This document shows positions 7,972-13,583 of a stretch of DNA of 13,907 nucleotides, one piece after another. The notes beneath the pieces were generated by a model, which did no database searches, was not told the origin of the DNA, and worked only from the letters and a program-made list of their open reading frames with translations. How positions within the stretch are numbered: the stretch's first letter is position 1; each line of letters starts with the position of its first letter. A program made the position numbers and the translations under genes. The DNA is taken from NCBI GenBank assembly GCA_050743125.1, contig JBOGEB010000110.1, forward strand, positions 1 to 13,907, given 5' to 3'. This DNA comes from JBOGEB01 sp050743125 (GTDB lineage Bacteria > Actinomycetota > Nitriliruptoria > Euzebyales > Egibacteraceae).

Positions 7972-8190
7972 GTGTCCGATGTAGCCATCCCCCTGACGGG
8001 TGACCGTGAGGAATTTGCGGCCATCCTCGAGCGCGTCGCGCGGCATGAGCGGCTCGTACTGATCCGCAGTGGCGAGCGCGTTGCCGCTGTCATCCCCGCC
8101 GAAGACCTCGAGGAGGCCCGCAGGGCACTCGCCGAAGACGACGGTGAGCGCGTGGCCTGGAGCGACCTCAAGGAGGAACTCGGCCTGTAG
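7972..8190 (+). CDS. Phd/YefM-family antitoxin
   Basis: A 72-residue protein with the Phd/YefM core: a DNA-binding N-terminus (REEFAAILERVARHERLVLI), then the strand pair RSGERVAAVIPAEDLE, then an acidic helical tail expected to bind a RelE-type toxin. GTG 7972 is chosen because GGAGGG lies 3 nt upstream; a longer frame begins at TTG 7918. A RelE-type start follows 32 bp after the stop, the normal antitoxin-toxin order, but that toxin is cut after about 35 codons. This antitoxin is therefore probably an orphan that may still repress its own promoter. Confidence 0.8.
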   Translation: MSDVAIPLTGDREEFAAILERVARHERLVLIRSGERVAAVIPAEDLEEARRALAEDDGERVAWSDLKEELGL

Positions 8191-8222
8191 CGGGTTGTGC
8201 CTCCGCTGGCCAGGCGCCTGGA

Positions 8223-8329
8223 GTGAGCATCGATCCCCGTTTACACGTCGTCTTTCTGCCTCGCGCGGAGCGGCTGTTCCGCAAGCTGCCAATCCGGGCC
8301 CAACAGCGCCTCAGCGGAGTGGTCGACCG
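8223..8329 (+). pseudogene. 5' fragment of a RelE/ParE-type toxin
   Basis: From GTG 8223 the frame gives about 35 residues, including HVVFLPRAERLFRKLPIRAQ, the N-terminal strand and first helix of RelE/ParE ribonuclease/gyrase-type toxins (compare V-x-F-x-P-x-A-x-R-x-L-x-K-L-P). Past GVVDR the frame turns into an Arg-rich out-of-frame reading of an ABC-transporter remnant. The family core, with its C-terminal catalytic or target-binding strands, is absent here. A matching C-terminal piece lies at 9548-9702. The fragment follows the Phd-like antitoxin and was probably its partner. Confidence 0.7.
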
Positions 8330-8445
8330 TCCGCAGCGCCGACCTCATCGTCGTGCTGGACGACGGCCGCGTGGCGCGGGCCGGCACCTACGAACAGCTG
8401 ATCGCGACCGACGGCGTCTTCGCGCGGCTGGTCGCCGCCCAATGA
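8323..8445 (+). pseudogene. C-terminal remnant of an ABC transporter ATPase
   Basis: Forty codons plus a stop read STVRSADLIVVLDDGRVARA, then GTYEQLIATDGVFARLVAAQ. This is the end of an ABC exporter nucleotide-binding domain just after the H-loop (normally HRLSTVRSAD-x-I-x-V-L-x-x-G). Walker A, signature and Walker B segments are missing, so it cannot work. It is fused out of frame to the RelE 5' fragment, and the bases TCGACCG (8323-8329) fit either parent. The donor transporter is not in this window. Confidence 0.75.
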
Positions 8446-8505
8446 ATGGGCCGCCTCCAGCGATGACGCTCCCCGCGGAGCTCGCCACTTCCGCCATGGT
8501 CTTGA

Positions 8506-8520
8506 TAAGATAGATGTATG
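8506..8520 (+). promoter_or_regulatory. Possible -10 element for leaderless vapB transcription
   Basis: TAAGAT at 8506-8511 lies 6 nt before ATG 8518, which has no Shine-Dalgarno. A transcript starting about 7 nt after the -10 would begin at the ATG itself. The -35 region is not recognisable. Confidence 0.4.
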
Positions 8521-8778
8521 GCCAAGCGTAAGATAACAGTGACCGTTGACGAAGGGCTTGTCGAGGAGGCACACCTGCTGGGTGTGGAGAGCCTCTCGGC
8601 TGTGGTCAACGAGGCGCTTGCGGCTCACGTCGAGCGGCTTGCGCGGAGGGCAGCGCTTCGCCAGCTGCTCGACGACTGGGAGCGCGAGCTCGGTCCCGTG
8701 TCCGAGGCGGCGGCTACGGAGGCACGGGCCACCTTCGACGAACTCGATGGCACGGCTGAAGGTCTGGGCGCGGCGTGA
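8518..8778 (+). CDS. vapB: VapB-type antitoxin, ribbon-helix-helix
   Basis: An 86-residue antitoxin. Residues 3-40 (KRKITVTVDEGLVEEA, then SLSAVVNEALAAHVERLARR) are a ribbon-helix-helix domain with the beta strand followed by two helices. The acidic C-terminal half should wrap the PIN toxin. The toxin gene begins inside its stop codon (GTGA, 8775-8778), so translation is coupled. The pair should autorepress its own promoter, as is usual for the family. No ribosome-binding site is seen; leaderless initiation is likely. Confidence 0.82.
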   Translation: MAKRKITVTVDEGLVEEAHLLGVESLSAVVNEALAAHVERLARRAALRQLLDDWERELGPVSEAAATEARATFDELDGTAEGLGAA

Positions 8779-9212
8779 CCGTGCCCGTCGTCCTCGACGC
8801 TGACGGCCTCGACGCACTCTGCGACCGCAGGCCGCCCGAGCAGCTTCGAGCACTGCTGCACGAAGCCTGGGTCCGACAGCGGGACGTGCTGGTCCCCGCG
8901 GTCGTGTGCGCGGAGGTGTGCAGGGGTGTCCCATGGACCCGCCGGGTCGAGGCTGCGGTAGCACGTCATGACCAGACCCGCGGTCAGCGGTCTCCAGTGT
9001 CGGTCGTGGTCACCGACTTCGCGCTGGCGCGCCAGGTAGGGGCGGTGCTTCACGGCGCTGGCGCGGACAGTCGCGACATGGTTGACGCGCATGTGGTTGC
9101 CGTATGTGCGCTCCACGGGGGCGGGCTCGTTGTCACGGCTGACAGCGAAGACATCGAACGGCTCGCGCAGGCCGTCCCCTCTGCTCGCGTCTTGACCCGC
9201 TCCGCCAGGTGA
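8775..9212 (+). CDS. vapC: VapC-type toxin, PIN-domain ribonuclease
   Basis: A 145-residue PIN-domain protein, normal in length for VapC. The acidic metal-binding residues are in place: D8 in VVLDADGL, E47 in VCAEVCRG, D104 in DMVDAHVVAVCA, and D123 in VVTADSEDIERL. These toxins cut tRNA or rRNA and are neutralised by the cognate antitoxin, here the overlapping vapB. The gene looks intact. It sits between two RelE pieces and so was probably brought in with the insertion that broke that locus. The RNA target cannot be predicted. Confidence 0.85.
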   Translation: MTVPVVLDADGLDALCDRRPPEQLRALLHEAWVRQRDVLVPAVVCAEVCRGVPWTRRVEAAVARHDQTRGQRSPVSVVVTDFALARQVGAVLHGAGADSRDMVDAHVVAVCALHGGGLVVTADSEDIERLAQAVPSARVLTRSAR

Positions 9213-9547
9213 GCCGCGCCATCAGCAGAGCCGTGCGTCACCGATGTCCGCCGCCTCACCAGCGTCAGCCTGGCTGCACAACAACCTCGACCCTCGACCG
9301 GGAAGGTCCGTACGACCTCACCGCGCGCGGGTGATGGGCGGTGGTCCGTCGCGCGTCCTGTAGCGCTTGGCCGCCGGGTGGGCCGCTCCCGCGATGCGTA
9401 CGCAGCGCTGGTGCAGCACAAGGCCACCAGGCTCGTAAGAACCTGAAGGCCATACGGTTGTCAGGCGATTCGGGCGTGTCCGCTGCTCGTCAAGCCTGCT
9501 CGGCTCGTCCGAGCTGCCGGTTTCCTCCACCGACGCAGGAAACCGAC
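9213..9547 (+). other. Gene-free stretch between vapC and the RelE 3' fragment
   Basis: No frame on either strand gives a recognisable protein here, and short open frames are low in complexity. Apart from the two hairpins at 9498-9545, nothing structured was seen. It probably belongs to the inserted segment, or to a decayed end of it. Confidence 0.4.
9498..9545. repeat. Two tandem hairpins just before the RelE 3' fragment
   Basis: GCTCGG (9498-9503) pairs with CCGAGC (9509-9514) around 5 nt. CGGTTTCCT (9518-9526) pairs perfectly with AGGAAACCG (9537-9545) around 10 nt. They end 2 nt before the RelE-like reading resumes, so they may mark the inserted segment's edge or act as a bidirectional transcription stop. 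No T-tract follows. Confidence 0.5.
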
Positions 9548-9702
9548 AGGCCACGGACCTCGAAGTTCAAGGCGCTGTCAGGCGGCGAAGAGCTGCTGCG
9601 CTGGCGCGAGGGGCAGTATCGGCTCGTCTACCGGATCGACACCATGCGCTGGAGATGCTCGTCGTGCAGGTGGGACGCCGTCGTGAGGTCTACGAGCGGT
9701 AG
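9548..9702 (+). pseudogene. 3' fragment of a RelE/ParE-type toxin, frameshifted
   Basis: The frame at 9548-9643 reads RPRTSKFKALSGGEELLRW, then REGQYRLVYRID, the central to C-terminal strands of RelE/ParE (compare K-x-L-x-G, R-x-G-x-Y-R-x-x-Y-x-I). At about 9644 the reading shifts by one base to ALEMLVVQVGRRREVYER and a TAG at 9700-9702, the family's typical end (V-x-V-G-H-R-R-E-V-Y). It has no start codon of its own and lacks the N-terminal third. It complements the 5' fragment at 8223-8329, and together the pieces total about 86 codons. Confidence 0.7.
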
Positions 9703-9713
9703 CGACTCCCCGA

Positions 9714-9729
9714 TAGAGTGGCGCGCGTG
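9714..9729 (+). promoter_or_regulatory. Possible -10 element for leaderless tusA transcription
   Basis: TAGAGT at 9714-9719 lies 7 nt before GTG 9727, with no Shine-Dalgarno. The spacing matches that seen at vapB. No convincing -35 is visible. Confidence 0.3.
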
Positions 9730-9957
9730 AGGGAGCCCACGGTGGTTGACTCGCTTGGCAAGGCGTGCCCGATGCCGGTGATCGAGCTGGCGAAGGCGAT
9801 AGCCCGGATCAAGATCGGCGACGAGGTGCTGGCGCTCTCGGACGACCCCGGCTCCAAGGTCGACATCCCCGTGTGGTGCCGGATGAAGGGTCAGGAACTC
9901 GTCAACGTCGAGCCCGCAGAGCAGGGCTGGTCGTTCCTCGTCCGCCGCGCGCAGTGA
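9727..9957 (+). CDS. tusA: TusA-family sulfurtransferase
   Basis: A 76-residue sulfur-relay protein. The family signature C-P-x-P occurs in DSLGKACPMPVIELAKAI; its cysteine accepts persulfide sulfur from a cysteine desulfurase and passes it on, for instance to tRNA thiolation or other sulfur pathways. The fold continues through KIGDEVLALSDDPGSKVDI to a C-terminal strand. GTG 9727 is preferred for the leaderless spacing; GTG 9718 is in frame and would add three residues. The gene converges with the IscA-like gene, with 4 bp between the stop codons. A cysteine desulfurase lies 2 kb upstream on the same strand. Confidence 0.88.
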   Translation: MREPTVVDSLGKACPMPVIELAKAIARIKIGDEVLALSDDPGSKVDIPVWCRMKGQELVNVEPAEQGWSFLVRRAQ

Positions 9958-9961
9958 CCGG

Positions 9962-10309
9962 TCAGTGGAAGCTGTCCCCGCAGGCGCAGGTGCTCTGAGC
10001 GTTGGGGTTGTTGATCGCGAACCCGGCGCCCATGAGGCTGTCGACCCAGTCGATTTGGGTCCCGCGGAGGTAAGGGGCGGACATCTTGTCGACGCGGACC
10101 GGGACCCCGCCGACGGTGGCGACGATGTCGTCCTCAAGCCTGCGGTCGTCGAAGAACAGCGCGTACCGCATCCCCGAGCAGCCGCCGGGCTGTACCGCGA
10201 CACGCAGGGCCACCTCGTCAGGGCGCTCTTCCTTCGCCAAGAGCTCCTTGACCTTCACGGCCGCCGAGTCGGTGATGATGATCGGGCTGTCGGTGGTGAC
10301 ATCGCTCAT
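9962..10309 (-). CDS. IscA/ErpA-type Fe-S cluster carrier (HesB family)
   Basis: A 115-residue A-type carrier that receives or delivers Fe-S clusters to client enzymes. The three conserved cysteines are present: C44 in PGGCSGMRYAL, and C108 and C110 in STCACGDSF. The region GAGFAINNPNAQ is typical of the ErpA/IscA group. ATG 10309 aligns with family starts; a GAGG lies about 11 nt upstream, rather far. Upstream on its own strand are a pair of CGTTTC repeats and then a copy of the 130-bp repeat. Likely local clients are NadA and KorAB, an inference from proximity. Confidence 0.92.
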   Translation of the reverse strand: MSDVTTDSPIIITDSAAVKVKELLAKEERPDEVALRVAVQPGGCSGMRYALFFDDRRLEDDIVATVGGVPVRVDKMSAPYLRGTQIDWVDSLMGAGFAINNPNAQSTCACGDSFH

Positions 10310-10330
10310 GGAATTGAAGACCTCGCCTGA

Positions 10331-10347
10331 GAAACGGTCTCGAAACG
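10331..10347 (-). promoter_or_regulatory. Direct CGTTTC repeats upstream of the IscA-like gene
   Basis: On the minus strand CGTTTC occurs twice, 11 bp apart (10342-10347 and 10331-10336), that is, one helical turn. They lie 21-38 bp upstream of the start codon and could bind a regulator. The evidence is spacing only. Confidence 0.2.
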
Positions 10348-10394
10348 TGTGGCAAGTCTACTCGTCAGCGGCGGGGCTGCCACGCCTGCGAACG

Positions 10395-10525
10395 GGTGTC
10401 GAAACACCGGATGGCGTCGTCGCGGAATCGCCGGCCAGGGCTCACCAGGACGCCTCACCGCTGTAAAACCAAAGACGACCGGCGGAACCCGCAGAGGCGC
10501 ACCCGCTCTGGCCCGTTTGGCGCAC
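10395..10525 (+). repeat. Dispersed ~130-bp repeat, copy A
   Basis: A 131-bp stretch beginning GGTGTCGAAAC that aligns end to end with 13428-13557. The best-conserved core is GCTCACCAGG-CG-CTCACCGCT, then AAACC-AA-ACGACC and AACCCGC, and CTCTGGCCC near the end. Its right end (GTTTGGCGCAC) has drifted from the inverted repeat seen in copy B. It fills most of the 219-bp gap between the glycerate kinase stop and the IscA-like start, both on the minus strand. Confidence 0.75.
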
Positions 10526-10528
10526 CCC

Positions 10529-11608
10529 TCAAAGCGCCCGCGCCAGCTCGGCGGTGCGTGCGGTGACGAGCTCAGCGGCCCGCTCCAGTCCGCCGGGCCC
10601 GAGCGCGGCGACCCGGTCGAACGCGGCCTCCACGCCGTCTTCGACGCGCCCTGCCACCGCGAGCACCGCGAGCCCCCGCGAACGCGCGAGCGCGGCGACA
10701 TAGGCGGGCACTTTGCCTGTGGCGGTCTGGCGGTCGAGCGCTCCCTCGCCGGTCACAAGGACATCCGCCCCCTCCAGCATGGCCTCGAGCCCGACCAGGC
10801 TCGCCACCACCGGCGCGCCCGGCTCGATGTTGGCGTCACAGAAGGCCGCAATGCCGAAGCCGAGCCCCCCCGCCGCCCCAGCGCCCGGAAGGTCCCGCCA
10901 CGGCCCGCCACCGAGGTCACGCTCGACGACGTCGGCGAGCGTCCGCAGCGCCCGCTCGAGGAGTGGGAGGTCAGCCGGCGCGGCGCCCTTCTGCGGGGCG
11001 AACGTCGCGACCGCTCCGGCCGACCCGAGCAGCGGGGCCTCCACGTCGCTCGCGACGATCACCCGGGCCCCCAGCGGTGGCCCCAACTCGACGTGGTCAA
11101 GGTCCACCAGGAACCGCCCGCCGACCTTGACGCCGTTGCCGTCCGCGCGGCGAAGGCGGTGCCCGAGCGCGATGGCCATACCGGCGCCCCCGTCAACGGT
11201 CGCGCTGCCGCCGAGGCCGATGACGATCTCGTGGTGTCCCGCCGCAGCCGCGGCGAGCAGCTGGCCGACTCCGTAAGAGGTGGTGAGCAGCGGGTTCCGG
11301 TCCTGCCGGCTCAGGCGGGACAAGCCACAGGCCTGGGCGGCCTCCACGAGCGCGCGCCCGTCCGGGAGCGCGAGCCACGCCCCACGGGTTGGCCGGCCCC
11401 GGGCGTCCACGACCTCGACGACCTCGCGGCGGGCGCCGGGCACCGCGGCCTCGACTACGTCGATCGTTCCCTCGCCGCCGTCCGCCATCGGGACGAGTGC
11501 GAGCTTGTCGAAGGAACGAGCCGCCCGCCAACCGTCGGCCATCGCCCGAGCGGCCTCTGCTGCCGAGAGGGTGCCGGCGAATTTGTCGGGTGCCAGGACG
11601 ACCTTCAC
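10529..11608 (-). CDS. Glycerate kinase, GarK/GlxK family
   Basis: A 359-residue ATP-dependent kinase of the GarK/GlxK (type 1) family, which phosphorylates glycerate, generally to 2-phosphoglycerate, linking glyoxylate or serine-derived carbon to glycolysis. Motifs in order: VLAPDKFAGTLSA at the N-terminus, VPMADGGEGT, TTSYGVGQLL, IGLGGSATVDGGAGMA, GSAGAVATFAPQKGA, GAAGGLGFGI, and LVTGEGALDRQTATGKVP. The start is GTG 11608, since the protein then opens at the conserved VKVVLAPDKF; the open frame further upstream is unlike the family. No strong Shine-Dalgarno is seen. It lies 61 bp downstream of the membrane protein gene on the same strand. It ends 4 bp from repeat copy A. Confidence 0.93.
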   Translation of the reverse strand: MKVVLAPDKFAGTLSAAEAARAMADGWRAARSFDKLALVPMADGGEGTIDVVEAAVPGARREVVEVVDARGRPTRGAWLALPDGRALVEAAQACGLSRLSRQDRNPLLTTSYGVGQLLAAAAAGHHEIVIGLGGSATVDGGAGMAIALGHRLRRADGNGVKVGGRFLVDLDHVELGPPLGARVIVASDVEAPLLGSAGAVATFAPQKGAAPADLPLLERALRTLADVVERDLGGGPWRDLPGAGAAGGLGFGIAAFCDANIEPGAPVVASLVGLEAMLEGADVLVTGEGALDRQTATGKVPAYVAALARSRGLAVLAVAGRVEDGVEAAFDRVAALGPGGLERAAELVTARTAELARAL

Positions 11609-11647
11609 AGCCAGGCCAGCACCCGCTTCCGACCGCTGGCTGCATTT

Positions 11648-11661
11648 GGGGGGCCTCCCCC
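11648..11661 (-). terminator. Possible GC hairpin between membrane gene and glycerate kinase
   Basis: On the minus strand GGGGG-AGG-CCCCC can fold into a 5-bp stem 8 nt after the membrane protein stop. There is no U-tract, so it is at best a weak or factor-dependent terminator. Confidence 0.2.
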
Positions 11662-11669
11662 GACCCTGC

Positions 11670-12131
11670 TCAGCATCGGCAGGGGACCTTCTCGCGGCGG
11701 AACAGCCGGCTGATCGAGTCGCTGGTCCGCCGGAGGAAGCTCTCCACATGCTGCGCGGTCAGCTTTGGGATACTCCAGCGGTTGGCCAGCACCTGCTCAC
11801 GCTGAGCAACCTCGGCCTCCCGGGCATCGAGGGCGGCCTGCCCGGCAGCGATCGACTGCTCGTGCTCGGCCATGTTCCGCACGATGGGGTCGACGCGGTT
11901 GAGCTGCCCCTGGAGCGCCCGGATCCGGTCGTCTCGCTCAGCGATTTTGGTGCGCTGCTCGCTCGGGGTGAGGCTGAACACCCAGAAAAGGAAGAACCCC
12001 AAGAGCAGCCCCGACAGCAGCACGGCGAGAAGGCGCGCATTCGATCCGGCTATCCACCGGCCCAGCGTGCCTTCCTGCGGCCCGAGGAGTCCGTTCCCGT
12101 CCGGACGATCCGCACGTTCGCCGTTGTTCAT
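11670..12131 (-). CDS. Single-pass membrane protein with coiled coil, unknown function
   Basis: A 153-residue protein not assigned to any family. A polar N-terminus of about 33 residues is followed by one hydrophobic segment at about 34-54 (LLAVLLSGLLLGFFLFWVFS). A highly charged, Gln/Glu/Arg-rich helix at about 57-115 probably forms a coiled coil (QRTKIAERDDRIRALQGQL, then LDAREAEVAQREQVLAN). The basic C-terminus ends KVPCRC. The layout resembles small membrane scaffolds, but no function follows. ATG 12131 is preferred because a -10-like TACAGT ends 6 nt upstream, giving a leaderless transcript; the frame stays open to TTG 12200 inside the palindrome. It is divergent from nadA and could share that operator. 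Confidence 0.65.
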   Translation of the reverse strand: MNNGERADRPDGNGLLGPQEGTLGRWIAGSNARLLAVLLSGLLLGFFLFWVFSLTPSEQRTKIAERDDRIRALQGQLNRVDPIVRNMAEHEQSIAAGQAALDAREAEVAQREQVLANRWSIPKLTAQHVESFLRRTSDSISRLFRREKVPCRC

Positions 12132-12143
12132 CACATTACTGTA
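12129..12143 (-). promoter_or_regulatory. Possible -10 element for the membrane protein gene
   Basis: On the minus strand TACAGT (12143-12138) is followed after 6 nt by ATG 12131, the same spacing as at vapB. No -35 element is clear. Confidence 0.35.
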
Positions 12144-12192
12144 CGCCCAGCGCAACGGTGGCGGCGGTCCGACTGCCGCGCTGATATCCTGC

Positions 12193-12231
12193 CTCAACAA
12201 GTTAGTGTAAAATTAACACTAACTTGTTGAG
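12193..12231. promoter_or_regulatory. 39-bp perfect palindrome, probable nadA operator
   Basis: CTCAACAAGTTAGTGT (12193-12208) is exactly inverted at 12216-12231 around AAAATTA. It is an AT-rich island in GC-rich DNA and ends 17 nt before the nadA start. A -10-like TAAAAT (12207-12212) lies in its centre, so a bound repressor would block nadA and perhaps the divergent membrane gene. NAD-biosynthesis genes are often controlled by such sites (NiaR, NadR, NrtR, NadQ in other bacteria). Which regulator binds here cannot be told from the sequence. As RNA it would fold into a 16-bp stem directly upstream of the ribosome-binding site. Confidence 0.75.
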
Positions 12232-12248
12232 CCAGGGGGTACGCATCC

Positions 12249-13583
12249 ATGGGCCGGGCCACCAGCCTCCGCGACGCCGCCGCGACCACCCCGCTTCTCC
12301 TCCTGGGCAGCCGGGCCGATCCCCACAGCGAGCGGGGCACGATCTGTCCAGGAAGGGTTCCCGAGCCGTCCGACCCCACGCTCGTCGAGCGCGCCCACGC
12401 CGCTCGCGCGGTCCTCGGCCACGACGTGCTCGTGCTCGGCCACCATTACCAACGCGACGAGGTGATCCAGTTCGCCGACGCGCGCGGGGACAGCTTCAAG
12501 CTCGCCTGCGACGCCGTGGCGAACGGCGCGCCGTCCATCGTGTTCTGCGGCGTGCATTTCATGGCCGAAACCGCCGACATCCTCACCCCGCCCGACGTGC
12601 AGGTCGTCCTGCCAGACCTCGCCGCCGGCTGCTCGATGGCCGACATGGCCGAGATCGGGCAGGTCGAAGGCGCATGGGAGGACCTCCGCGACGCCGGCTG
12701 CGGCGACGGTCCGACCCGCACCGTGCCGCTGACCTACATGAACTCCTCAGCCGCGATCAAGGCGTTCACCGGCCGCAACGGCGGCGCGGTCTGCACCTCG
12801 TCCAACACCGCAGCGGCGATGCGCTGGGCGTTCGAGCGGGGCGGCCAGGTGCTCTTCCTGCCCGACGAGCATCTCGGGCGCAACACCGCGGTCCTCTCAC
12901 TCGGCATGTCCCTGGGCGACTGCGTCGTCTACGACCCGCGCCGGCCAGGCGGAGGGATCACGTCCCAGGCGCTGCGGACCGCGCAGGTCGTGCTGTGGAA
13001 GGGCCACTGCAGCGTGCACGGCACCTTCACCGACGCGCACGTCGATCTCGTCCGCGCGAAGGTCCCCGGCGTCAAGGTCCTCGTCCATCCCGAGTGCCGC
13101 CATGAGGTCGTGCTGCGAGCTGACCTCGTCGGCTCGACCGAGTCCATCATCAAGGCGGTCCGGACCGCCCCTCCAGGCACGAGATGGGCGATCGGGACGG
13201 AGCTCAACCTCGTCGGGCGGCTCGCGCAGGAGCACCCCGAGCAGACGATCCTCTTCCTCAACGAGACCGTCTGCTTCTGCGCGACGATGAACCGCATCGA
13301 CCTCCCGCACCTCGTCTGGGCGTTGGAGGAGCTCGCTGCGGGCCGCGTCGTCAACCGCATCCAAGTCGACGACGACACCGCGCACTGGGCCCGCCTCGCG
13401 CTCGACCGGATGCTGGCCCTAAGCACAGGTGTCGAAACTCCCCACGGCTGTGCCGCCCAGTCGCCGACGAAAGCTCACCAGGGCGTCTCACCGCTCCAAA
13501 CCGAAAACGACCAGCGAAACCCGCCCAGGACACCCACTCTGGCCCCTGTTTCGACACATGCATTTAAGGGCTGCGGTCCATGA
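12249..13583 (+). CDS. nadA: Quinolinate synthase NadA with repeat-derived C-terminal extension
   Basis: A 444-residue 4Fe-4S dehydratase that condenses iminoaspartate with dihydroxyacetone phosphate to quinolinate in de novo NAD synthesis. Landmarks are VLGHHYQRDEVIQFAD (62-77), probable cluster cysteines C128 (AAGCSMADMAE), C254 (WKGHCSVH) and C344 (CFCATMNRID), the HPEC motif at 280-283, and SSNTAAAMRWAF. ATG 12249 has AGGGGG about 9 nt upstream. The enzyme proper should end near residue 391 (LDRMLAL). Residues 394-437 are translated from copy B of the 130-bp repeat and the rest from bases beyond it, so the original stop seems lost. nadB and nadC are not in the window. Activity is probably kept, since all ligands precede the extension. 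Confidence 0.93.
   Translation: MGRATSLRDAAATTPLLLLGSRADPHSERGTICPGRVPEPSDPTLVERAHAARAVLGHDVLVLGHHYQRDEVIQFADARGDSFKLACDAVANGAPSIVFCGVHFMAETADILTPPDVQVVLPDLAAGCSMADMAEIGQVEGAWEDLRDAGCGDGPTRTVPLTYMNSSAAIKAFTGRNGGAVCTSSNTAAAMRWAFERGGQVLFLPDEHLGRNTAVLSLGMSLGDCVVYDPRRPGGGITSQALRTAQVVLWKGHCSVHGTFTDAHVDLVRAKVPGVKVLVHPECRHEVVLRADLVGSTESIIKAVRTAPPGTRWAIGTELNLVGRLAQEHPEQTILFLNETVCFCATMNRIDLPHLVWALEELAAGRVVNRIQVDDDTAHWARLALDRMLALSTGVETPHGCAAQSPTKAHQGVSPLQTENDQRNPPRTPTLAPVSTHAFKGCGP
13428..13557 (+). repeat. Dispersed ~130-bp repeat, copy B, with 10-bp terminal inverted repeats
   Basis: A 130-bp copy bounded by GTGTCGAAAC (13429-13438) and its exact inverse GTTTCGACAC (13548-13557). It aligns with 10395-10525 in the same orientation and shares the GCTCACCAGG-CG-CTCACCGCT core. 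Such short bounded repeats without a coding region resemble MITE-like or other non-autonomous elements. No clear target-site duplication is visible at the flanks. It lies at the 3' end of nadA and is read in frame by it. Confidence 0.75.

Noticed and set aside
8223..8513. 96-residue protein from the RelE start to 8513
   Set aside because: Only the first ~35 residues look like a toxin; the remainder is the ABC remnant read out of frame.
10349..11713. 454-codon plus-strand frame
   Set aside because: Antisense to the clearly recognised glycerate kinase; a high-GC shadow.
11280..12230. 316-codon plus-strand frame
   Set aside because: Antisense to glycerate kinase and the coiled-coil membrane protein, with no domain and ending in the nadA palindrome.
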